Shown here: positions 1 to 4,700 of the stretch, piece by piece
Layout of the letters: each line of letters begins with the position of its first letter
Position numbering within the stretch: the stretch's first letter is position 1
DNA from: CAZIRO01 sp964541595
GTDB taxonomy: Bacteria > Acidobacteriota > HRBIN11
Length of the DNA stretch: 6,008 bases
Assembly (NCBI GenBank): GCA_964541595.1
Contig: CAZIRO010000168.1
Span: 1 to 6,008 of the forward strand
Reading direction: 5' to 3'
Program-made: the position numbers and the translations under genes
The notes under the pieces: model-generated
What the model saw: the letters and a program-made list of their open reading frames with translations, nothing else
Told to the model about the DNA's origin: nothing
Databases searched by the model: none

Positions 1-442
1 CCCGCTGTCGGGTCATGGGATTGGGCGGCGGCGCATATACGGGGTATTCCACCGTTCCCGCCGGATCGATGGGACCGCGGCCGTCCATCGGCTCGCCCAG
101 ACCGTTCAGTACCCGCCCGAGCAGCGCCGACCCGACCCGCACGGTCATGACGTTGCCGGTCGGCAGGACCTCACTGTCCGGTCCGATACCGGTTAGTTCA
201 CCAAGCGCCATCAGATATACGAGATCACCTTTGAATCCCACGACCTCAGCGCGGACCGGCTGGTCGCGCAGGGGCGTGCGGATGTAGCAGAGTTCACCGA
301 TCCGTACGCCGGGGACACGGGCTTTGATGACGAGTCCCGTGACCTCGACCACGCGACCACTGACTTCAATGGGAACAACTTCATCCAGTAACGAAAAATA
401 CGCGTCGAGATCCAGTCGGACGGATTTTGCGGATTCCGCCAT
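1..442 (-). CDS. sctN: Type III secretion system ATPase SctN (YscN/FliI family), N-terminal part, cut by window edge
   Basis: This is the hexameric ATPase at the cytoplasmic base of the injectisome, which strips chaperones from and unfolds export substrates. Only the first 147 residues are present; the frame runs open off the left edge. The start is ATG at 442, preceded 8 nt upstream by a full AGGAGG. The readable part is the beta-barrel domain of F1/FliI-type ATPases: GRVVEVTG at about residues 29-36, PGVRIGELC at 44-52, AEVVGF at 65-70, then the highly conserved VGSALLGRVLNGLGEPMDG at about 103-121. A proline stretch (APPP, 137-140) leads to the segment before Walker A, which lies outside the window, so catalytic residues cannot be checked. 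The non-flagellar assignment rests on its neighbours (sctJ, sctI, sctF), because the N-terminal region alone would also fit FliI. It starts 19 nt after the sctL stop and is almost certainly co-transcribed. Confidence 0.93.
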   Translation of the reverse strand, partial: MAESAKSVRLDLDAYFSLLDEVVPIEVSGRVVEVTGLVIKARVPGVRIGELCYIRTPLRDQPVRAEVVGFKGDLVYLMALGELTGIGPDSEVLPTGNVMTVRVGSALLGRVLNGLGEPMDGRGPIDPAGTVEYPVYAPPPNPMTRQR

Positions 443-450
443 GACTGCAT

Positions 451-456
451 CCTCCT
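451..456 (-). promoter_or_regulatory. Strong ribosome binding site of sctN
   Basis: The minus strand reads AGGAGG, a complete anti-Shine-Dalgarno match, 8 nt before the ATG at 442. It fixes the sctN start and decides against the out-of-frame ATG at 450, which directly abuts it. It is the best ribosome binding site in the window. Confidence 0.85.
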
Positions 457-461
457 GACGT

Positions 462-1103
462 TCATTCCCGGCTGCCGAGCAGGTGACGTTCGATGACCCG
501 GATCTGGGTTTCCAGTGTGAGATCCACGGATCCGAAATCCGTCTCGATCCGGCACCCTCCGGGGTGCATTTCCTCATCGGCGAGCACCTGCAATTCCCCG
601 ATCCAGGGCATCCGATCCAGCCACCGTTTGCAATGGGTTTCCAGCATTGCGCGATCATTGGGGTGTACGCGCAGCACAATGGTTGCCCCCTTTTGCGTGC
701 GCAGCGAACGAAACGCTTCATCGATCATCGGCAGCAGCCGGGTCGGGTCTTCAGCGAGTTGCTGTCGCAGGATCTTTTCGGCCACCCGGACGGCGAGACG
801 AATGAGTTCCGGTTTTGCCTGATCGACGAGGCGGTGCATGTGTTCCTGGACCTCACGGATCGCGGTCAACCACTCAGCGAGTCCCTTTTCGTAGCCTTCG
901 CGGTAACCCTCTTCCACCGCACGAGCGCGGGCCTGTTCCGCGTCTTCCAAGATTGCGCGCGCACGGGCTTCGGCGTCGGCGAGAATCTGCTGCGCCTGCT
1001 GTTTGGCAGTCAGTACCTCCCGTTCAATGACCTTCGAGCCGGCCGCCGCACCGGATGCCTCACGTTCGGACCGTTGCGGTTTCTTGATGATCTTGGATGC
1101 CAT
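462..1103 (-). CDS. sctL: Type III secretion stator / sorting-platform protein SctL (YscL/FliH family)
   Basis: SctL is the peripheral stalk that binds and restrains the SctN ATPase and links it to the cytoplasmic sorting platform. The predicted 213-residue protein has the usual SctL length. Residues about 25-65 form a long Ala/Arg/Glu-rich coiled coil, followed by the YREGYEKG element (67-74) typical of FliH/SctL linkers. Then comes a helical segment (LIRLAVRVAEKILRQQL, about 100-116) and a C-terminal alpha/beta domain with the family signature PGGCRIETDFG at 181-191 followed by VDLTLETQIRVIERHLL. The frame stays open upstream to a GTG at 1208, but ATG at 1103 is preferred. It starts a MASKIIKK-type N terminus and has GGGAG 12 nt upstream, which is a rather long spacing; the in-frame ATG at 1115 touches that GGGAG and is unlikely. 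The gene is followed at once by its partner sctN. Confidence 0.9.
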   Translation of the reverse strand: MASKIIKKPQRSEREASGAAAGSKVIEREVLTAKQQAQQILADAEARARAILEDAEQARARAVEEGYREGYEKGLAEWLTAIREVQEHMHRLVDQAKPELIRLAVRVAEKILRQQLAEDPTRLLPMIDEAFRSLRTQKGATIVLRVHPNDRAMLETHCKRWLDRMPWIGELQVLADEEMHPGGCRIETDFGSVDLTLETQIRVIERHLLGSRE

Positions 1104-1264
1104 ACGATGATGCATCTCCCTGTTTACGTTTTTTGTCACGCGGTTGCAAAGGTGTGTTTCCAGAGTGACATGGGGAAAAGTCACAATGGTGTTGATGCAC
1201 AGGGTCACTCTACGTCACTTTTCCCCGCATCACTTCCCCGGTCGTTCCTTCGGACATGCACCCA
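1104..1264 (-). promoter_or_regulatory. Structured 161-bp gap upstream of sctL, probable regulatory region
   Basis: This is the only long break inside an operon whose other junctions are 4-bp overlaps or gaps under about 25 nt. It contains five GTCAC/GTGAC pentamers (1135-1139, 1165-1169, 1180-1184, 1204-1208, 1214-1218), two of them exactly 10 bp apart, plus long inverted repeats described separately. The sctL frame happens to stay open through part of it, but there is no ribosome binding site at the distal GTG (1208) and the implied 35-residue extension resembles no SctL. I see no convincing sigma-70 or sigma-54 promoter. The likeliest roles are an operator and promoter for sctL-sctN, or a leader RNA structure controlling sctL translation. 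Confidence 0.5.
1162..1226. repeat. Two interleaved inverted repeats in the sctK-sctL gap
   Basis: Pair one: AGAGTGAC (1162-1169) and its exact reverse complement GTCACTCT (1204-1211). Pair two: GGGGAAAAGTCAC (1172-1184) and GTCACTTTTCCCC (1214-1226), 12 of 13 positions complementary with perfect 10-bp outer arms. The order is A-B-A'-B' with 2 bp between A and B and 2 bp between A' and B'. In RNA the stems could not easily coexist, because 2-nt linkers are too short to span them, so they would more plausibly be alternative hairpins; as DNA they could be protein-binding dyads. A shortened further copy, TCACTTCCCC, lies at 1230-1239. There is no following T-run, so an intrinsic terminator is not supported. 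Confidence 0.8.
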
Positions 1265-2197
1265 TTAAAACGCATCGGTCCGGGTCCGTTCGATCCATTC
1301 CGCCAGTCGCTGTTGCCATGTCACCGGATCCGGACGGATCGGTGTATTCCGCCAGGGAGCGGTCAGATCCGCGCGAACCCACTGACCGATTTCTCGTGGC
1401 AAACGGTACGCCAGACGGAGCAGCGTGGCATCCTGTCCCAACTGACAACCGGCACGGACCCAGTCCGCGATCGCGATCCGCACCATCTGTTTTTCTATCG
1501 GCAGCGTATCCAGCGACAGCGCCGAACCGATATCCGGCCAGAAATCGTCTTCCAGCCAGGGTTTCTCATCTGCCAGTTGAAGTGCCGCGCGTGCCAGATC
1601 CGGCGGCAATGCCCAGATCTGACGTTGGGCTTCTTCCCTGGGCAGATAACGCAACCGTTGCAGCCACCGTACGAGTCCGTAACGGTGCAGTATACGAAGG
1701 GTCCATGCGGCGTCTTTCTGCCAGAAAGCCCCCGGTAAATGACGCGGCGGCTCGGGGTGGTCCCATGGCGGCAGTTCGGGGTAGTCCATACAACGCCGCA
1801 GCCACCAGGCGAGCCATCGGGTCCACCAGGCCGGTGGCGGTCCGCCGGGTGTCGTCCGGAGTTCGGAAAATTCCGTGTATAACGTTTCCCGAACGCGAGA
1901 CGGCAGCGTCTCCAGGGACCATATCGCGCATACGGGCGGCATGGGGGACAGCAACGTGTACAGCCAGGAGGAGTGGATCGCGGTCCACGGCAGTGTGGAG
2001 GATTTCATTCGCAGAATGTGCAGCAACTGGTTGCGTAACTCCACGGGCATCGAGCGAAAGTGTCGTATCCACTGCATGACAGAAGCCACCTGTTCGGACT
2101 GCGGGATCGCCAGTTGTTGACAGATCGCGGGTGCATCTTTGCACGGGTCCTCCATCCAGATATACCCCAGCCACCAGAACGGGTGTACCGTATACAT
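1265..2197 (-). CDS. sctK: Putative type III secretion sorting-platform protein SctK (YscK-like)
   Basis: SctK forms the cytoplasmic pods of the sorting platform with SctQ and SctL. This 310-residue protein is assigned mainly by position: it begins 10 nt after sctJ and precedes sctL, exactly where sctK lies in Ysc-type operons. It has no signal peptide or membrane segment and is markedly Trp-, Pro- and Leu-rich, for example FWWLGYIW near residue 7 and WWTRWLAWW near residue 125. The C-terminal half contains a helical, Arg/Leu-rich stretch (LARAALQLADEKPWLEDDFW). SctK is one of the least conserved injectisome proteins, and this one is longer than YscK (about 210 residues). I cannot point to a diagnostic motif. 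The ATG at 2197 is chosen because AAGAGG lies just upstream and an earlier in-frame start (2287) would run deep into sctJ. Ends with TAA at 1265-1267. Confidence 0.62.
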   Translation of the reverse strand: MYTVHPFWWLGYIWMEDPCKDAPAICQQLAIPQSEQVASVMQWIRHFRSMPVELRNQLLHILRMKSSTLPWTAIHSSWLYTLLSPMPPVCAIWSLETLPSRVRETLYTEFSELRTTPGGPPPAWWTRWLAWWLRRCMDYPELPPWDHPEPPRHLPGAFWQKDAAWTLRILHRYGLVRWLQRLRYLPREEAQRQIWALPPDLARAALQLADEKPWLEDDFWPDIGSALSLDTLPIEKQMVRIAIADWVRAGCQLGQDATLLRLAYRLPREIGQWVRADLTAPWRNTPIRPDPVTWQQRLAEWIERTRTDAF

Positions 2198-2207
2198 GGA
2201 CCTCTTC

Positions 2208-3053
2208 TCACGAACCGGTGGACGCACCGGAAGATTTTGCGGATCGCTGCATGGCACGTAACTGCCGCTGTGCGGCGACGAGTTCATCCCGCAGTTCGCC
2301 CATCAGGCGGCCCTGCCAGAGGAGAAACAATCCCAGTGCGATGAATGCGACAAGTATGATGGTGACCACCCACTTCATCGTCGTCAGCGACGCACGTGCG
2401 ATCACCACGGGACCGAAAGCGACAAAATCGTATGCGGGTTGAACCGGTGCAATCCGAATCGGTTTCATCACGACACTGACCCGATCCGGAACCAGTCCCT
2501 CCACGGCATTGGCGACGATCTGCTGTACGTCCGTTTCCCGCAGGGGCGCCTGACCGCTCGGATCCGGCCGGTATTCGATGACCACGGACGCCTTCGCTTC
2601 ACCACGTTTCTCGCCGGTGATATCCTCTTCCGGCAACACGATATGCACCTGCGCCATAACAACGCCGGTCACAGACTCCAGCGTATGTTCCAGTTCCCCC
2701 TGCAGGGCTTCCAGGAACAGCGCCCGCTCCTCCAGAGGGGTGACCACGAGTTTGCTCTTACCGAAGATGTCCCGAAATCGGCGTCGTGGCGGGGATGGCA
2801 GGCGGTATTCCTGAAGAATGCCCCACACTTTGACAGCGTCCCGGCGGGGTACCACGATGCGCCAGGTGCCTTTCTCCGGATCGTCGACCTGTTTGGTGGC
2901 CATGATCCCCTGTTCCTGCAGGATCGCAATGATCCGGTTTGCTTCGTCTTCGGGGACCTGATGCACGACCGCGGTTTTACACCCGAATGCGAAAACGGAA
3001 AGCCCAATACCGATCAGGGCCGTCCATACGGTAGAACGGAGCACAGGACGCAT
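2208..3053 (-). CDS. sctJ: Type III secretion inner-membrane ring lipoprotein SctJ (YscJ/PrgK/HrcJ family)
   Basis: SctJ forms the periplasmic inner ring of the basal body together with SctD. Residues 1-24 are a signal peptide (MRPVLRST then a hydrophobic core) ending in AFGC, with Cys25 as the expected lipidation site; the lipobox is weak (Ala at -3, Phe at -2). Ring-building domain 1 covers about residues 28-86, including VPEDEANRIIAILQEQGI (34-50 region) and WRIVVPRRDAVKVWGIL. Domain 2 covers about 101-200 with the hallmark LEGELxxTLExVxGVxxAxVHIVLPEED pattern (118-143) and KASVVIEYRP (154-163). A single transmembrane helix spans about 226-246, followed by a cytoplasmic basic tail. At 281 residues the length is normal and the gene appears intact. 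A GTG at 3059 is an alternative start 2 codons earlier, 3 nt after the sctI stop; the ATG has AGGT at 7 nt spacing. Confidence 0.96.
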   Translation of the reverse strand: MRPVLRSTVWTALIGIGLSVFAFGCKTAVVHQVPEDEANRIIAILQEQGIMATKQVDDPEKGTWRIVVPRRDAVKVWGILQEYRLPSPPRRRFRDIFGKSKLVVTPLEERALFLEALQGELEHTLESVTGVVMAQVHIVLPEEDITGEKRGEAKASVVIEYRPDPSGQAPLRETDVQQIVANAVEGLVPDRVSVVMKPIRIAPVQPAYDFVAFGPVVIARASLTTMKWVVTIILVAFIALGLFLLWQGRLMGELRDELVAAQRQLRAMQRSAKSSGASTGS

Positions 3054-3062
3054 CTCCACGAC

Positions 3063-3527
3063 CTATACCTGTTGCTGAAGCAACTGTTTGATCCCGGAAA
3101 CCACTTCCGAGACGACTTTTGTCGTCACCTCGATCTGCATGGTCAGTTCATGCATCTGTGCCTGTATGCCCAGCAGTTCCTGTGGTGAGAACGTGCGGCC
3201 GCTTTCCAGCGTCTGGATGAGTTGCTGCAACCGACCGTAGTGGTGCTCGATTTCCTGTACCAGGTTTTTTAAACCCTCCGGTGTCTGGGCCTGCTGCTTT
3301 TTGGACACGTACAGTCGATCAACCGGAGAGGATTCAGTTCCGGACACCTGTGGCGTTGCCGTTTCCTGGGTTTGGGTTGCGGCCAGCGTTTCCGAAGGAT
3401 GGGCGCCCGCCGTCTGTTGGGATTCGATCTGCTGGAGTACCTGTTCGAACTCCTGAATCTGATGGGGCGTATCCTGCAACAGGCGTTGCGCGTGTTCCAT
3501 CAATTGTTGCAGGCGACCGATTTCCAT
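3063..3527 (-). CDS. sctI: Type III secretion inner rod / adapter protein SctI (YscI/HrpB family)
   Basis: SctI polymerises in small number to form the adapter that anchors the needle in the export gate and basal body. The 154-residue protein has a helical Gln-rich N terminus (1-37), a low-complexity Thr/Ser/Glu/Pro middle (about 38-68), and a conserved C-terminal helical hairpin. The diagnostic part is the C terminus: SPQELLGIQAQMHELTMQIE (114-133) then a segment rich in Val, Lys and Gln (TTKVVSEVVSGIKQLLQQQ, 135-153), matching the SctI pattern of an LL-xx-LQ helix followed by a K-V-V-S helix and a terminal LLQ-type end. It begins 18 nt after the sctG stop with GGAG 9 nt upstream and directly precedes sctJ, the usual sctI-sctJ pairing. 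No yscH-like gene separates it from sctG. Confidence 0.87.
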   Translation of the reverse strand: MEIGRLQQLMEHAQRLLQDTPHQIQEFEQVLQQIESQQTAGAHPSETLAATQTQETATPQVSGTESSPVDRLYVSKKQQAQTPEGLKNLVQEIEHHYGRLQQLIQTLESGRTFSPQELLGIQAQMHELTMQIEVTTKVVSEVVSGIKQLLQQQV

Positions 3528-3545
3528 GTGTCCAGGCTCCGTATG

Positions 3546-3950
3546 TCATGGATGTTGCAGACCGCGCTGGAAGAGTCCCTTGCGCAGTCCGTTCAGGAGT
3601 TCCCGTGCAAACGTGACCTCTGGACCGTCGTCAATGCCGGACAGGACCTCGCTGAGAAGCCGCTCGGCTTCTGACCAGCGCCGTTGTGCCATCAGAGATT
3701 CCGCCAGGTAAACCTTGGCCAGATGAAAATCGGGATGGGTATTCAGCAGTTGACGGTAAACGTCTTCCGCTTTTCGATACTCCGAACGGGCAAACCACAG
3801 CATCCCCTGAAACAGACGGGGGATGGGATCGTCAGGACGTAACTCGGCGACACCACCGAGCAGCGTCTGGCTCTCCTCAAACAGCCCGACTTTCATCGTA
3901 AAATACCCGAGTTCGAGCAATAGTCGCGGGATTTCTTCCTGCCAGGTCAT
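3546..3950 (-). CDS. sctG: TPR needle chaperone SctG (YscG / HrpB1-like)
   Basis: SctG proteins are small TPR chaperones that hold needle subunits in a soluble monomeric state in the cytoplasm, often with an SctE partner. This 134-residue protein consists of about three TPR-type helical hairpins: residues 6-36 (LLLELGYFTMKVGLFEESQTLL), 43-70 (IPRLFQGMLWFARSEYRKAEDVYRQLL, with the A-xx-x-Y pattern), and 76-104 (LAKVYLAESLMAQRRWSEAERLL). It has no signal peptide or membrane segment. Its place directly after the needle gene and before the inner-rod gene supports the role. ATG at 3950 is preferred because GGAG lies 9 nt upstream; an ATG at 3965 would add MERIA but has no ribosome binding site. 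Length is slightly above YscG (about 115). A general TPR protein of HrpB1/HrpK type is the alternative label. Confidence 0.8.
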   Translation of the reverse strand: MTWQEEIPRLLLELGYFTMKVGLFEESQTLLGGVAELRPDDPIPRLFQGMLWFARSEYRKAEDVYRQLLNTHPDFHLAKVYLAESLMAQRRWSEAERLLSEVLSGIDDGPEVTFARELLNGLRKGLFQRGLQHP

Positions 3951-3969
3951 CGCGATTCGCTCCATCGGA

Positions 3970-4230
3970 TTATCGGAAATTCCGAATGGCGGTCATGGAC
4001 GAGTCGTGACGGGCTTTCATGATCGTGGAGATCATCGTGTACAGTTGCTGTTCCTTGAGCATGCGTTTCTGCAGTTCGAGATAGTACGCCATGTCCTGGT
4101 CCATGGTACCCGGATCGCGCGCTTTGCTTTCCAGATAGGCGGTATAGTCATCCACACTGCGGGCGTCCCGGCGACTTGGAGCGGGTACTGCCCGAACGTA
4201 GGGTCCTCTCACACCGGAAACATCGCTCAT
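3970..4230 (-). CDS. sctF: Type III secretion needle subunit SctF (YscF/PrgI/EscF family)
   Basis: SctF polymerises helically into the extracellular needle through which effectors pass. The 86-residue protein has the expected size, a flexible polar N terminus (1-25), a short helix (DDYTAYLESKARDP, 27-40) and a long C-terminal helix (DMAYYLELQKRMLKEQQ, 46-62) followed by LYTMISTIMKARHDSSMTAI (63-82) and NFR. The pattern L-xx-LQ-xxx-xx-xxx-Y-x-ISTI-xx-xxx-D-xxx-xI-xxF resembles the C terminus of YscF, where Y-x-I-x-STI and a terminal I-x-x-F appear in register. There is no Cys and no signal peptide, as expected. The ATG at 4230 sits 5 nt after GGAGGT; the adjacent ATG at 4233 overlaps the previous stop as ATGA but has only 2 nt spacing. 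The chaperone gene sctG follows. Family assignment is by pattern and context, not by close identity. Confidence 0.78.
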   Translation of the reverse strand: MSDVSGVRGPYVRAVPAPSRRDARSVDDYTAYLESKARDPGTMDQDMAYYLELQKRMLKEQQLYTMISTIMKARHDSSMTAIRNFR

Positions 4231-4502
4231 CATGCACCTCCCTGCTTGCGGTGTAAGGATTGAAGAATCCGGACGGCCAGTTGATAGGCCTGTTGCAGTC
4301 CCGGCGTCGGGGCCTGTCGCGCACGGGTGACGAGTTCGTTGAGACGTTCCTGAAACGCACCGGACGGCAACTGCAGCCAGGCGGCCAGCACGGGAAATTG
4401 TGCGGCATCGATCCATGGCTGTCCGGACGTTTCCGATCCGGACGGCGTACCGGAAATTGAACGGGACTGCAAGTCCCCCGCTCGCAGTTCATCCTGCTGC
4501 AT
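4230..4502 (-). CDS. Small unrecognised protein in the sctE position (possible needle co-chaperone)
   Basis: A 90-residue protein with no family I can recognise from sequence. Residues 1-28 are polar, Ser/Gly/Thr-rich and probably disordered. Residues 29-86 are helical: DAAQFPVLAAWLQL (32-45), then AFQERLNELVTRARQ (49-63), then a break at APTPG, and LQQAYQLAVRILQSLHRKQ (69-87). No signal peptide, membrane segment or Cys. It has a clear ribosome binding site (GAGGAG just before the ATG at 4502) and ends with a TGA that overlaps the start region of the needle gene, so the two are translationally coupled. In Ysc-type operons this slot holds yscE, which pairs with YscG to hold the needle subunit, so an SctE role is inferred from position and from size and helicity alone. 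A secreted regulator or another chaperone cannot be excluded. Confidence 0.72.
   Translation of the reverse strand: MQQDELRAGDLQSRSISGTPSGSETSGQPWIDAAQFPVLAAWLQLPSGAFQERLNELVTRARQAPTPGLQQAYQLAVRILQSLHRKQGGA
4236..4241 (-). promoter_or_regulatory. Ribosome binding site of sctF
   Basis: The minus strand reads GGAGGT inside the last codons of the preceding small gene. It lies 5 nt before the second of two adjacent ATG codons and 2 nt before the first, which decides the start at 4230 and implies translational coupling to the upstream gene. Confidence 0.75.
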
Positions 4503-4518
4503 CCGGTCTCCTCACTCT

Positions 4519-4550
4519 CCTGCAGGATCGATGATACCGTTTCCTGCAGG
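4519..4550. repeat. Twin CCTGCAGG palindromes upstream of the sctE-position gene
   Basis: Two identical TCCTGCAGG copies, each containing the 8-bp palindrome CCTGCAGG (4519-4526 and 4543-4550), lie exactly 24 bp apart start to start, centred about 32 bp before the ATG at 4502. They could be paired half-sites for a dimeric or tetrameric regulator or the arms of an RNA stem near the ribosome binding site. Confidence 0.6.
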
Positions 4551-4580
4551 GCCGGCTACTTATTCGCGCCTCAGACCGAA

Positions 4581-4621
4581 CCCGGTAGTGCGTGACCGGC
4601 AGGCGCGATTGCACTACCGGG
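4581..4621. repeat. Perfect 11-bp inverted repeat with 19-nt loop downstream of the sigma gene
   Basis: CCCGGTAGTGC (4581-4591) and GCACTACCGGG (4611-4621) are exact reverse complements separated by 19 nt. It lies about 80 nt after the sigma factor stop on the minus strand. The transcript would form a very stable GC-rich stem, but the next bases on either strand are not a T-run, so it is not a canonical intrinsic terminator. A Rho-independent-like attenuator, an RNA-stabilising stem or an operator are all possible. Confidence 0.75.
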
Positions 4622-4700
4622 GAGAGGTCACATATCTTTCGCTCCCGATCGGATACCCCGCGCGTTCGATTGAATTATCGTACGACGGTCACGGAAGTTG

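Larger units (their letters stand above)
4503..4700 (-). promoter_or_regulatory. Gap between sigma factor gene and structural operon, probable regulatory region
   Basis: This 198-bp stretch has no gene. It separates the regulatory pair (125-residue protein and sigma factor) from the needle operon. It holds a perfect 11-bp inverted repeat, two CCTGCAGG palindromes close to the downstream start, and three GGTCAC/GTGACC hexamers (4592-4597, 4626-4631, 4687-4692). A -10-like TATCAT (4531-4536, minus strand) has only a poor -35 at the right distance. A GCGAATAA (4560-4567, minus) shares 6 of 8 positions with the FliA -10 consensus GCCGATAA but lacks a TAAA-type -35. I therefore infer control here but cannot place a promoter. 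Confidence 0.45.

Noticed and set aside
1..442. Flagellar FliI rather than SctN
   Set aside because: The N-terminal domain alone could be either, but the adjacent genes encode injectisome-specific SctJ, SctI and a needle-type subunit with no flagellar genes in view.
1142..1163. Sigma-54-like promoter upstream of sctL (TGGAAAC ... TTTGCAA on the minus strand)
   Set aside because: The GG and GC elements are 2 nt too far apart for the strict sigma-54 spacing.
1104..1208. N-terminal extension of SctL from the GTG at 1208
   Set aside because: No ribosome binding site, atypical His/Cys/Thr-rich sequence, and it would lie over the inverted repeats; the ATG at 1103 gives a standard SctL length.
483..1268. 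Long plus-strand open frame of 261 codons opposite sctL
   Set aside because: It lies antisense to a clear SctL coding frame and its translation is a low-complexity mirror with no recognisable domain; it is a product of GC-rich codon use.
1144..2079. Long plus-strand open frame of 311 codons opposite sctK
   Set aside because: Arg/Ser/Pro-rich composition typical of a shadow frame, no ribosome binding site, and it conflicts with the operon on the other strand.
2439..3188. Plus-strand open frame of 249 codons opposite sctJ and sctI
   Set aside because: It runs antisense across two well-identified genes and resembles no protein family.
3970..3977. FliA -10-like TCCGATAA at the end of sctF
   Set aside because: No TAAA-type -35 at the correct distance and it falls on the stop codon region of sctF, so chance is likely.
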